From positions 591,822 to 655,821 of the forward strand of contig SSNU01000042.1 in assembly GCA_012064415.1 (NCBI GenBank): a stretch of DNA of 64,000 bases, given 5' to 3'. Positions 45,044 to 55,014 of the stretch are shown here, piece by piece. This stretch comes from Gyrodactylus bullatarudis (Eukaryota; Platyhelminthes; Monogenea; Gyrodactylidea; Gyrodactylidae). Numbering within the stretch: the first letter of the stretch is position 1; every line of letters begins with the position of its first letter. The position numbers were made by a program, and so were the translations under genes. The notes under the pieces were generated by a model, which saw only the letters and a program-made list of their open reading frames with translations, made no database searches and was not told the origin of the DNA.

Positions 45044-48000
45044 AATTTCTTATCTAATAAAGTGAGTTCTTTGATAGGTTATAATCTAATTGCACAGCCT
45101 AAAGATTTCTCAGATGAAAACTCACTTAATGTAAGGATCTCCTTGTTCACATCTCTCATTCAAAATTCAGCGTAGATCTAGAGAAGTAATTGGTAAAAAT
45201 ATTTTTTTTAGATTGTTGTCTAGCAAAATCAAGTTCTTAAAGTAATCCGAATTTTAAAGTTGTCAATATTTCAATCATCTAGCATCTCAGAGTTATTGTT
45301 TGTGGACGTTAAAAATTAAAAGTTAATATGTTACAAGAAATCTGTGAGTAATTAATTATTCGATAATTTATGTTCTAAAAAGCAAATAAGTGATCCAAAA
45401 GTAAGTATTTCTTAAAAATGGTAATTTTCTAATCAATAAAGACTGCCTCCAAATGTAGAAAGGAACTATTTTCTTATTACAGTCAATTTCACACATGATT
45501 ACTCGAGATAAATTGAATATTTCATAGAGGTTTACTTACAAACCTCTCCGCTCTAAATCAGTAGCCAATGAATGTTCAGTATCCAAGGACCAATCAGAAT
45601 TGAGCAGATTTTTTCTATTCTCAATAATTGGGAACAACTTTCCATAAAGCGTTTTTTTAATATGATACTGCATGCTTTGCCTCATGAGATAGAGAGTTTT
45701 TTGCTCTTTCAAATGAACTAAAAATCATTACTGTGTCTTTAGTAATAATTGAAATAAAATAACTCTGTATTCTTGAAGTGTACAGAAAAAAGAATTACAC
45801 CATTCTATAGGCAATTGAACATCCCATTTTATCCCCGAATATTTTTGAGAAACTGAAAAAAGTGAAAGATTCATTGCAAATATAAATCGGCTAACAAAAA
45901 TATGAACTATGATATTGTTGATGATAAAATATGAACAAAAGTTTCACAAAAAGCTAAAACATGATAGAGAGAATACCTAACCCTCCCCACCAGAGGATAG
46001 AAATTTTAAATGTGTGAATACCATTCACCAAAAAGTCTATACAATACAGAGGTTGTTAGATGAACTTTTCTAAGAATGCGAACTGGGGAATAGAAAAAAT
46101 CTGCTCAATTTTGATTGGTCCTTGGATACTGAACATTCATTGGCTACTGATTTGGAGCGGAGAGGTATGTAAGTAAACCTCTATGAAATATTTAATTTAT
46201 CTCGAGTAATCATGTGTGAAATTGACTGTGTATTGTACATTTCTGGCCTCAAGTCTCAAAAAAATTTATTTATGCACTTTTACTCTATTTTGATCGCAAT
46301 CTACAGGAACTGGAAATAGAAACGCAAGTAAGTACGGACACTGGTTTTTCTTTAGGTAGATTTTTTCAGGAACTGGTAAGTTTTAAACTCATACAATGTA
46401 CGAGGTTATTTTTCCTATCAGAGGGCAGTTTATCAAGTGGGTTGTTGATCGATTCCGATAATGAAATATTCCAAATCACTAGTCATATGATAAGCAATCA
46501 AATGTAAGATTATCTCAATCATAATACCACATAAACCTAAAGTGAATAATTTTTCAGATTCTCAAAAGTATAATATCTGTGAGTAAAAAGTATTATGCCA
46601 CAAGTTGTATAATATATTTTAGAGAAACGACTATTACGAGAAGGTATCTTTAACTAAATATTGCTCTCATATTTATGTTATATTGCTATTCAAAGAATGC
46701 TGTACGTTTTTATTCGTAAATTTAATATTCGAATATAAATTCAAATATAAATAAAAAATTGAGTCAGAATCAAGTTTTGTATCTTAGTACACATTCTATA
46801 GAGATGTAAGTCCAAGATTATTATTCTCTTTTCGAAATACTTCAGATTTCAGCTGTAAATGAGATATGCGTATGTCTAAATAATCCAATCTAAATCTAGA
46901 TTTATTGCAAAAATCATGTACGTCCGAATCAATGTAATTTTATTTCTGGAATAAGCCGACAATATTTGTTAGTATTTAAATCAAAGTCACCTTTGATAAA
47001 AGTTAGGAAATAAAAAAGAAAAAAGTGTTAGCTTTTGTAAGGGGATCATTATCTTTTTGATCTATCTTTAGAAAAACATTGAGGTAGGATTTGTTAACAT
47101 TGCCTCAGTATGCCATTGTATTTCTAGTTGAAAATTTTTGTAAGAATGATTCTGATATTTCGAAATATGCTCCTGAAACAATCAAGAATTCATCAGTTGA
47201 ATCTCAATATTAATTAGATAATCTTTTAGAAATGTGACGAAATTCATGAGATTTCCGTAAGTGAAATTCGATATTTTTTCAACCTATTAGTAAAATGTTG
47301 TCATTGGTCTAGATGCTAAAAACAATGATTGTTATATAGCGTCCGCAAAAATATGTCATTCAATTATACAATCTAAATTTTTCATGATAAATTGATAACA
47401 CTGTGTGTCAAAAAAATAGGTCTCGGAGTAATAGGGTTTCAAGACCATATTCTGATGCAAAATTTGACGCTGATTCCGAATCTGGTCTCAGAATTCCGTT
47501 ATCATGCTTCGTTTGGGAGAAAATATCAAAAATTCAAAAATGCCATTTTGAATATAATTGAGCTTCAAAATTACATTAAATTAAATTTGAAAATTTATTA
47601 TGCCGGAATAAAATTAACATTAATTAATAGAACAATTAATTATTAATCTACGCAAATATTTGTATTACGCGGGAAAGTCCCAATTTATGTGAAAAAAATC
47701 AAGAAATTTTATGAATATCTATCAACTTACAGGCTTATTAAGAATAAATTACAGAATTTTAAGCATGGATCTAGATTAAATTTTTGGGCTCTTTCAAATG
47801 AGACTATTTTCGGAACGATCTGACTTCATCTTCTTGCCTTAATTCAGGGTTTCAACTGGTTAGAGTTATTTCTCACTAACTCCTCCTGAAGGCTTTTATT
47901 CTCTATTTATCAACTTTAACCGGGTATATAGACTAAAAAATTAATTAGAAATTCAGAAAGTGTTCTTTATAATACCTTGAGAGATTTGTGAGCTTAGGGA

Positions 48001-51000
48001 TCGACACAATCCTACAAAAAAGCACAGTTTAATAAGTTATAAAATGCATTTTATTTTTTTGAATTATAACTAATCATACACGTTAGATTTAGATAATCGA
48101 ATCCTCTATTAGATTATTCATTAGTGAAGTTACATACTATCACACTTATTCTTAAAAAATACTACTCTTCATCAATATGATTTTGTAAAGAAAATTGGAA
48201 AATTCTGGATATTAATCATCATAGGTATTTGTTATATCCTTCGTCTTCAGAGTAAAATATTGTTGAAAATTTGTTGTTTTACAGGTTGTGGCCTTGGAGG
48301 TTCTCATCGATTACTTGGATAAAGTAATTAAATTTGCATAATGATTAATCTTAGTTTCGCTTATATCATCTGGAAGTAAGCTATTTTAATTTTAAGAATA
48401 ACTCCATAAAGGTTTTGGAACTAGTTAATACTGTGAGAATTATCATTAATAATTGTGGTAATAATTAAAAGGGTTTTATGAATGCGACAATCAGGCAAAA
48501 GCTAAGACACCACAGTACGCATGTAATGGGGCTGAGAATTTCCATTTTCATCTTCCATTTCTCTGAACAGTATAACACTAAATATATACTGCGGAAAAAA
48601 GTGCCGGACTACTTCAAAAATATTCAGTGACGATGAAAGAATTTGAGGTCAAGAGAATATTTTTTGATGAAGCTTTTATTTTAGACTATCACAGATTATT
48701 GGACCGGCTTGGTATTTATAGTGAGATAAAAAAATGTACAAGTTCCTCTAATTGGTAAGAATTTTTTTATTGGGTTTATGAGTTTAAATTTGTCACCAAG
48801 GCTTATTAATTAATTCAAATTATCTTCTTTTCACAAACTTGTACAACGATAATTGCCAACTTAATCGTTCCATTTTCATCTCTCGGTTCATACTAATTAC
48901 AGGTTGAGAATTGATTTGATTACCAACTTCTGTTGATTGCATTATGACATAGTTTGCTAGTTGCTCGATTTGCTCTCGATATATTCTAACAAAAACTATA
49001 TTCAACATTGCTTAATTTAATTTGAATTTAATAATAGATTCGCGCAAAGTTTTTTGTTGTAAGTATGATTGTATCTTGACCATATTCAACAGTCATTGAC
49101 TCAATATGTAAGAATTCTTGTAATATTTTATAACTGCAGAAAGTAGGTGTTTCCTCTTGTGAATTTTAAGTAGAGGCTTTATTGTATGAAAAAAATTGGT
49201 AAAAGATTTCCTTTTCAAGAGTGTGAGTCAAAAACTTGTCATTATCTATAACAAATGTCAAATCAACACTTATTATTATTTCAGATCGACATTCAAGTAA
49301 GATAGATGTTCAACTCTTCCTCTTACATTCCTTTGTTTAGAATGAATTTAGGCATGTATGTTTCTCAGGGAATATTCAATTCAAGATTTCATCAAAATGC
49401 AAATGTAATTAATGCGTTTGTCTTTCAGATTCTCGATGAAACGGTAAGAAATCCATTTTTGCACGATAGTTTTAGCCTTTAATTAGTTTCATGCCGCAAG
49501 TCTCATGAGGTTTATTATTTCAGTTTTTCAAACTGAATCAAAGATTTAAAAGAGCAAGTCGCATAAAGAATCATCTCTGACATTATACAGTTTCCATCAG
49601 ACATTGACACGTTGGCATGGCTGATATCAGTGAGATTTTCAACTCAAAACTATTCAAGCATATTTATTCCTTCTTCCCTTGATGACCTGACTATGTTAAA
49701 CGTCTTAATTGGACATACTGTAACATATAATGAATGCCATAAAAGGTTTTAAAAATCTACAGTTTTGAAAAAATCTCACAACAGGAGAAGAATATGATAT
49801 TTCAAATATAACTATTTTCATGAGGGTAATCTGAATTTTTTTTCAGATTTAAATAAAAGACTCATTTAGAAGATTTGGAAGTCAAGTGGATATTTGATTG
49901 GTTACATCATTTCAGAGCACAAAATATGAGGGTTTAAGGTTGGTTTGCAGTATCCATGATCATTGTTTCCTTTTCACGTATCTGTCCATCGTTTGTTGCC
50001 AGCTTAGATGTTTACGTTTTCTACTTCTTTGGCTAATTGCAGGTGTAGCCTTCTTTGAAATTTTTTATCATAAAATTCTCTTTTACAAGAAATCTTAGAC
50101 CTTTTTCGTATTTTTCTGCAGATAGACCAAAAGACAACAAAGTCAGGTAGCAAGCGAATAATCTATGCCGAACAGCTTCCTGACTAGCTATCCGGTTTAG
50201 AATTAATTTTTTTTTATTTAAGAAAATCGAAGCATACAAATTTGTAAGAGAAAGCGCTTTCTTCAAAACTTGCTCTAATAATAAACCCAATTACTGTACC
50301 GTTCAGATATCAGAATCCTTCATAAGGGTATGATTCATAGTTTCATTTAGATTTTTTAGACGACTAGTTCTCAAGCAATGGTAAGTTAAAATTAGACACG
50401 ATCAAAATGTTGCACTACCTCGATAAATAGCTTTGAAACAAACATTTATAATTTCTAGGAAGAAGGAAGAGATGTGAGTAAATCACGTTAAAAATCGAAA
50501 TGTAATCTTTCCTTTTATTACCGATATTTTCTTTGTTAGACATAAATCTTATATTGAAAATAAATAAAAAATATAGATACAACTTATAAGGAGAATCTGA
50601 ATGCATAATAGTAGATAAATACAAATATAAAATAATGTTTATCTGACTCAATAAAAATGTTAAATCAAAAACTCTGGATGTAGTAAAACATTGCAGTAAT
50701 ATGAAGTCTAGGGTCTGCAAGAAATTCGAAATCATCTGGTGAATGAAGATGGGAATAAAGTAAAGACTTAGAGTAATCAATTTTTAGCCTGATGTGAGAC
50801 ATGATCAATTTAAGATTGGTCAAGTCATCACAATCAGATAATTCATATTTTGAAAAAATTAAATTATAAAAAGATAATAAGTAACTCGGGTCATATTTAG
50901 AATTTCTCAGATAATTATTATTATTAGAGAGAGAATAAGACTCCGAGAATTTTTTGACTAAAAAGGCATATCTCCGGACCCAAAGAGGGTTAAGACCTGA

Positions 51001-51993
51001 GACCGAGATTAATGCATTATACGAGTCGATATGAGGGAATAGAGAATGTAAAAACCTATATTGAACTCGTTCAATGGTTAGGCACTGGGCGTTATTTAAA
51101 TTAGGTAAAAGAGGGAAAATATAGTCAAAAAGCGGAAAACCAGTGATTTGTAAGCTTTTAGTCTCACATCACTGGATTTAGAGAATTTCTTAATAGAATA
51201 AATAATGGTATTAATTCTAGGGAGATTAAAAAGTGGATTTAATTTTAAACTAGACGATATACTGAAACCTAGGTCCGAGGTTAAGTTATATTTCAAGCTA
51301 ACGAAATTGTTTCCCGTAAGTGATTCTAATTTCATTCCGCTTATAGAACTACCAGGCTGACATAAAAAAACCAGTAATTGGTCTTTCTATTTATCTCGCT
51401 GAATCCATACAAATGAACAGATCGAAGATGTAAGTGAAATTGCTGTAATTCATCTGGATTATATTTAAAACAAAATGGTTTCTCAATTGTGCCTATTTAT
51501 TAAAGCCTTTTAATGTAAGCACCTTTCATTTCAATTATTGTGCAGTTTGATCCCGGTTTGTATACTCAAGTTAGTTTAACTATATACTGTACTATAATTT
51601 GGCATTAATAATTCAATAGGAAGTAAGGTATGCTGTGGTAAGGGATTTTTACAATATCATTGTCAAAAAGATTGAACACTTCAAGACTAAGGTAGGTTTT
51701 ATAATTAACTACAATTTTTTTCAATTTGTCTTTTGTAGAATATGGGGTCCACACTTGTATGTATAAATTGACGATGAAAATTTAATGCTTTAGATATCGG
51801 AATTTGATCAGCTTGTGAGAAATTACTTTAAACAATTAATTGAGTACAATAAATTATACAAGAATAGTATAATGGTATGAATATGCTATATTCGAAAGAG
51901 ATGGAACATACCAATCTGTCTGCTTAAAAAGTTTAAGCGAAAACCAGTTTGCAAATAAAATACTTTCAGAATTTGAAAACATATAATTACTAG
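45044..51993 (+). CDS. Micro-exon gene C (about 34 micro-exons, about 210 aa)
   Basis: Third copy. About 34 + strand exons of 6-39 nt in phase 0 end at 51970-51993 (NLKTYNY-stop). Matched slots with A and B include the 6-nt KS exon (45338-45343), 18-nt YTFYRD, 12-nt KNIE, 27-nt KCDEIHEIS, 18-nt MLKTMI, 39-nt VVALEVLIDYLDK, 21-nt FRLYHLE, 30-nt FFKLNQRFKR with a GC donor, 39-nt FPSDIDTLAWLIS, 21-nt TTSSQAM and 24-nt FDPGLYTQ. Introns contain a foldback element (45480-46228), two minus-strand basic-tail exons and a LINE fragment. The slot equivalent to KTESYKA is missing, possibly lost where the minus-strand exon copy sits. Function unknown. Confidence 0.72.
45480..46228. repeat. Foldback element with CAGT ends
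   Basis: 749 bp; ends CAGTCAATTTCACACATGAT and its reverse complement, arms of about 150 bp. TA precedes the left end; TG follows the right end (a decayed TA). It lies in an intron of gene C and has no coding. Confidence 0.8.
48285..48323 (+). other. Conserved 39-nt micro-exon, copy C
   Basis: VVALEVLIDYLDK between TTGTTTTACAG and GTAATT; pairs with 27882-27920 and 35685-35723. Confidence 0.86.
48820..48985 (-). CDS. Minus-strand basic-tail exon, second copy
   Basis: Terminal exon after TTTTTGTTAG reading IYREQIEQLANYVIMQ, then STEVGNQINSQPVISM and a basic end KFVKRR-stop. NQINSQPVIS matches NQIISQPVIIS of the 31-kb copy. The acceptor phase differs from that copy, so one of the two acceptors may be misplaced, or this copy is decayed. 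The surrounding 48670-49010 resembles 31060-31500. Confidence 0.4.
49591..49629 (+). other. Conserved 39-nt micro-exon, copy C
   Basis: FPSDIDTLAWLIS between CATTATACAG and GTGAGA; pairs with 29008-29046 and 36842-36880. Confidence 0.88.
49960..50070 (-). pseudogene. Minus-strand basic-tail exon, third copy (partial)
   Basis: Reads KKATPAISQRSRKRKHLSW ... DRYVKRKQ-stop, alignable with LSWQ ... KFVKRR of the 48820 copy. Open only from about 50070. Upstream, at about 50133-50180, is a shortened copy of the RPIQARIQ exon in + orientation with a frame break. Confidence 0.4.
50490..51335 (-). mobile_element. LINE reverse-transcriptase C-terminal fragment
   Basis: Two adjoining minus-strand frames. 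The part around 51096-51335 reads LTSDLGFSISSSLKLNPLF, SIKKFSKSSDVRLKAYKSLV, which parallels the end of the 23651-24065 fragment (DLGFELDASLKI ... SSSTGLKIYLFKN). The lower part continues through a stop into further LINE 3' coding (SGLNPLWVRRYAFLVKKF, LKIDYSKSLLYSHLHSP). Truncated at both ends and inserted antisense in an intron of gene C. Confidence 0.65.
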
Positions 51994-52700
51994 GAAGAAT
52001 TCAAAATCATAATTACCCTTCCTATATTTCAATGTCAAGATTCTGAGTCAAAAACATGGATGTGTGTGAGGATATGAAATTGCCTTACAGACCTCTGAAT
52101 ACATTATATATCATTAGTATCAGGGCAACCTTATGCATAAAAGACATATTAATATATTTTTCATGATTCAAAGAGCTTTCAAGATATTTGCAAATCGAAA
52201 AATTTTAAGTTGCCTCTTTACAAAGTTGAAAATGCATATTCATATGCAGTTACATAATTTATGCAAAAAGCATATATAAGAGAATATTAAAAATATTTAA
52301 ATACATATTGATAAAATTTGAGAAATCATCAATGTTTAACTCCCCTTCGTAGTTATCAATCTTATAGACTAGCCTTTAATCTGATAATGATGTGTGGGCT
52401 TAGCTAAGATACTCAAGATAGATTAACCTCGAGCATTTCATTGGCTTGAAATTCAAGCCTTGAATCAAGTGAGACATAGGTTTTTCATTTATTATCATCA
52501 TTAGCTCACTAACCATGCCAAGAATCGCTCTTAATCCCAAAGAGAAATCTCAAAGTTTTGTGAACATTTACCGACATATTTTCTCATTGTCTGGATCTGC
52601 ATTATTCTTTAAATCTTGTATTTGCACTGTCAACTGTTCCAAGTAGTCACAGGTAGATCTGCATCTTAAATGTGATAAACATGTAAAGAATTTCATAGGG
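51994..52700. other. Spacer with repeat similarity
   Basis: 52010-52135 resembles 26540-26660 (the inside of the 26150-26713 element). The rest is probably the left part of the hAT-like element. No gene seen. Confidence 0.45.
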
Positions 52701-52719
52701 GCACAACTCATTCATCCCT

Positions 52720-53575
52720 GCATTGAAGAAGCCAATTGGAATCTTCAAGTAACAGAAGCGTTTCTCCACGCTGATATCCCTCTATTCAAGCTTAGAAATA
52801 TTAAAATAAAAGCCCTATTCGATAAACCTCTTGGACCTTTACCTAGTGAAACCAATTGCCGAAATCAAGTCAACCAAATATATAAAGAAAAGATGGATGA
52901 AATCAAAGGATTTATTTTCCAAAAGGATATTTTTCTCATTGTGGACGAGTCGGAAATATTAGGACATAACATTGTGAGTTCTATTATAGGCAGTCTTGAA
53001 GAGCCTTCGAAAACATATCTCATTGATACAAAAGTTATTGAGGGACCATTGGATAGAAATTTAGAATGTCAACTCATCGATGACATTTTAAGACTGATGT
53101 AAGTCAAGAGAGATAACTTCCTACTTCTTCTTACCGATGCAGTCACATACTTTACAGCTGCTTCTGATATTTTGATCTCCCTCTATCCCAAGCTGTTTTA
53201 CAAAACGTGTCTTCCCTATCTTATTCACAATAGTTGCATGCGGATTAAAAACAATTATGCCAAATGTGACAATCTAATCGCTTCGATAAAAGCCCTAACA
53301 AACAAAAATAAAAAAAAGAAGAGCACTTTTCGTTGAAATTACACCTCCCAAGACAGTGGTGACACGATGGGCAAGCTGGCTTCGAGCTATCCAATACTAT
53401 GCCAAGAATTATCATCAAATTAAAGATATTGTTGTCAGAATGGAAGGAACCGGTAAAATTATAGATAATACAAGAAATTCTTTGCTTGATCCAGATGTCC
53501 CTAATCAGCTCACAGAAATCGTTGGAAGTTATGAAAAACTCATTGATATTCTGGATAAAATCTAGAATCGTACGG
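52720..53575 (+). pseudogene. hAT-like (CGGBP1-related) transposase remnant
   Basis: Broken frames spell the catalytic core of the large invertebrate hAT-like family related to CGGBP1. Order: DIPLFKLRNIKIKALFDKPL, LPSETNCRNQVNQIYKEKMD, then FLIVDESEILGHNIVSSIIG (first catalytic Asp region) and KTYLIDTKVIEG. After a stop come LLLTDAVTYFTAASDILISL, YPKLFYKTCLPYLIHNSC and, in a further frame, TRWASWLRAIQYYAKNY. At least two frame breaks and a stop at 53100-53102. It probably truncated micro-exon copy D. Confidence 0.7.
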
Positions 53576-53904
53576 CAACCATGGATGAGTACTATCCTTC
53601 AAGAACTTAATTTAGGACGAATATTAAAGTTTTTAGGGGTATTTTTAAGCACATGTTCAGTTTTTTTAAGAGCATATTTGTGGTTGCCCTGGTCTATTAC
53701 TATTCTTGTTACTCTCTATCTTGGTTATTGATCGCAAAAATATTCTCGCGATACTTTTTCTAAGACGATTTTTTTCTACAGAATTATTATGGTACAATCG
53801 CTGTAATATCCTAAATATTTTATAATATTATTCGAATTACAAGATGTACCTATACAGGTTGGCTGTAATTTTGCCTAAATTCAAAGTATCTCTAATGTAT
53901 TTAG
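53576..53904. other. Junction of hAT-like remnant and micro-exon copy D
   Basis: 53698-53733 (TACTATTCTTGTTACTCTCT...TTGGTTATTGA) matches the right arm of the 26150-26713 foldback element and may be the element's right end. No exon called. Confidence 0.4.
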
Positions 53905-54819
53905 CAATATAATTATCTAAAGGCAGTGAGTTCGCATTCAAAAATATATTACCAATGCTTTGTTATATTTAGAAAAATAGTGTAGGTGTTATATTAGCTC
54001 TAAATAAAAATAATTCGCATTCAACTAGAACGTGAAGAAATCTGTAAGCCAGAATCTCTTATTGAAGTGTTATGTTGTTTAAAGGTAACGTGTTCAGTGA
54101 GTAGTATGGTTTTGCGCAACTTAAAATTACAACTCTTCTTCGTATAAGAAGTATGAAGTTTGAGTCTTTTGTGTTTTAGTTGAAAAGTACAATCCTCAGT
54201 GTAAGCCAGTTAAATACTCATAAACTCAAAATAATAATTTAGTCTAATTTATGCTCTATAACTACTTCACAAGTATAGAGTGGTAATTAACACCATTTAA
54301 TTGGAGAATAGAAATTAGAAGTCAATTGTGATTCATTCCCTTAAAAACCAATTCATCTATACATGAATGCCTAATTATAAAGGTGTACGGGTTCTAGAGT
54401 TATTGCCTAAACGACATAAAGTATCAACTCAGGATTACAGCTAATGCAGCTTAACTTTATAGTAATTATCGGTTGGAAAAACATTCTCACGATTATTATT
54501 GCATTATCTAATAATTATCCTTTTACAGGATATGTATATTGAAAATTACCTTATGGATTCGTTGGTATTGGAACAAGTAAATTAGCCTTAAAGCATTTCG
54601 TTTCAGGATTTTAGGAAATTGAATCTTTGAAAGATGTAAGAATAGTTTTATTCAGATGAATATTTTAATCTAGAAAATAAAAGATGTATGGCTATTTCCG
54701 AATTTTGCTTTCAGATTTTAATCAAATTTATTTCAGCTCAGTTAGCATTTGTAATTAATAAAAGAGTCACAAATCTTATCATCTCTTGTTATTGGAAATC
54801 TTTATTCTTCATCAATTAA
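53905..54819 (+). CDS. Micro-exon gene copy D, 5'-truncated
   Basis: A run of further in-frame micro-exons: 53905-53925 QYNYLKA (like KYLYKLA of A and KINYQKA of B), 53973-53981 KNS, 54029-54043 NVKKS, 54085-54096 VTCS, 54180-54200 LKSTILS, 54529-54576 (48 nt, DMYIENYLMDSLVLEQ), 54615-54635 EIESLKD and a terminal exon from 54715 that reads to a stop at 54817-54819. A shorter terminal exon (LS-stop) starting at about 54735 is also possible. Only the 3' third of the gene model is present; the hAT-like element lies where the 5' part would be. Expression is doubtful. Confidence 0.5.
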
Positions 54820-55014
54820 GATCAAGGTCACTTTCATTGGTTGAAAACTACCTTATGTGTAAAATTAGAAGAGGTAAATTGGTTCCATAACACAAATAAA
54901 CTTTGTAGAAAATTGATTTTTGATTATCGATTCGTTTATTTAGCCAAAGTTAGAAAAATAAATCAAAATTCTTTATATTCGTGTTGGGGTAATAATACAT
55001 TTCAGTCAGTTGAG

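Larger units (their letters stand above)
45044..48432 (+). other. Exon list, 5' part of micro-exon gene C
   Basis: 45044-45061 NFLSNK; 45098-45130 PKDFSDENSLN; 45171-45185 RRSRE; 45224-45232 QNQ; 45283-45297 HLRVI; 45338-45343 KS; 45383-45400 QISDPK; 46307-46327 ELEIETQ; 46370-46375 EL; 46495-46503 QSN; 46558-46578 ILKSIIS; 46623-46643 RNDYYEK; 46788-46805 YTFYRD; 47072-47083 KNIE; 47230-47256 KCDEIHEIS; 47313-47330 MLKTMI; 48285-48323 (39 nt); 48355-48375 FRLYHLE; 48412-48432 VLELVNT. Good consensus donors follow most; 45224 and 47313 use weak GTTCTT and GTTATA. Confidence 0.62.
49285..51993 (+). other. Exon list, 3' part of micro-exon gene C
   Basis: 49285-49296 IDIQ; 49429-49443 ILDET; 49524-49553 (30 nt, GC donor); 49591-49629 (39 nt); 50360-50380 TTSSQAM; 50460-50474 EEGRD; 51421-51429 IED; 51506-51514 PFN; 51546-51569 FDPGLYTQ; 51620-51637 EVRYAV; 51671-51691 IEHFKTK; 51739-51756 NMGSTL; 51794-51814 ISEFDQL; 51863-51874 NSIM; 51970-51993 NLKTYNY-stop. 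Confidence 0.68.

Noticed and set aside
47392..47646. 84-codon + strand ORF between micro-exons of gene C
   Set aside because: Begins at a non-ATG codon, lies in a presumed intron, and has no motif or counterpart in copies A and B.
50033..50290. 85-codon minus-strand ORF
   Set aside because: It overlaps the decayed exon copies in a frame that lacks any similarity to the other copies; treated as chance.
54841..55014. N-terminal extension of the innexin to the upstream open frame
   Set aside because: Starts at TTG and would add 58 residues not typical of innexins; the ATG at 55015 gives the usual N-terminus.
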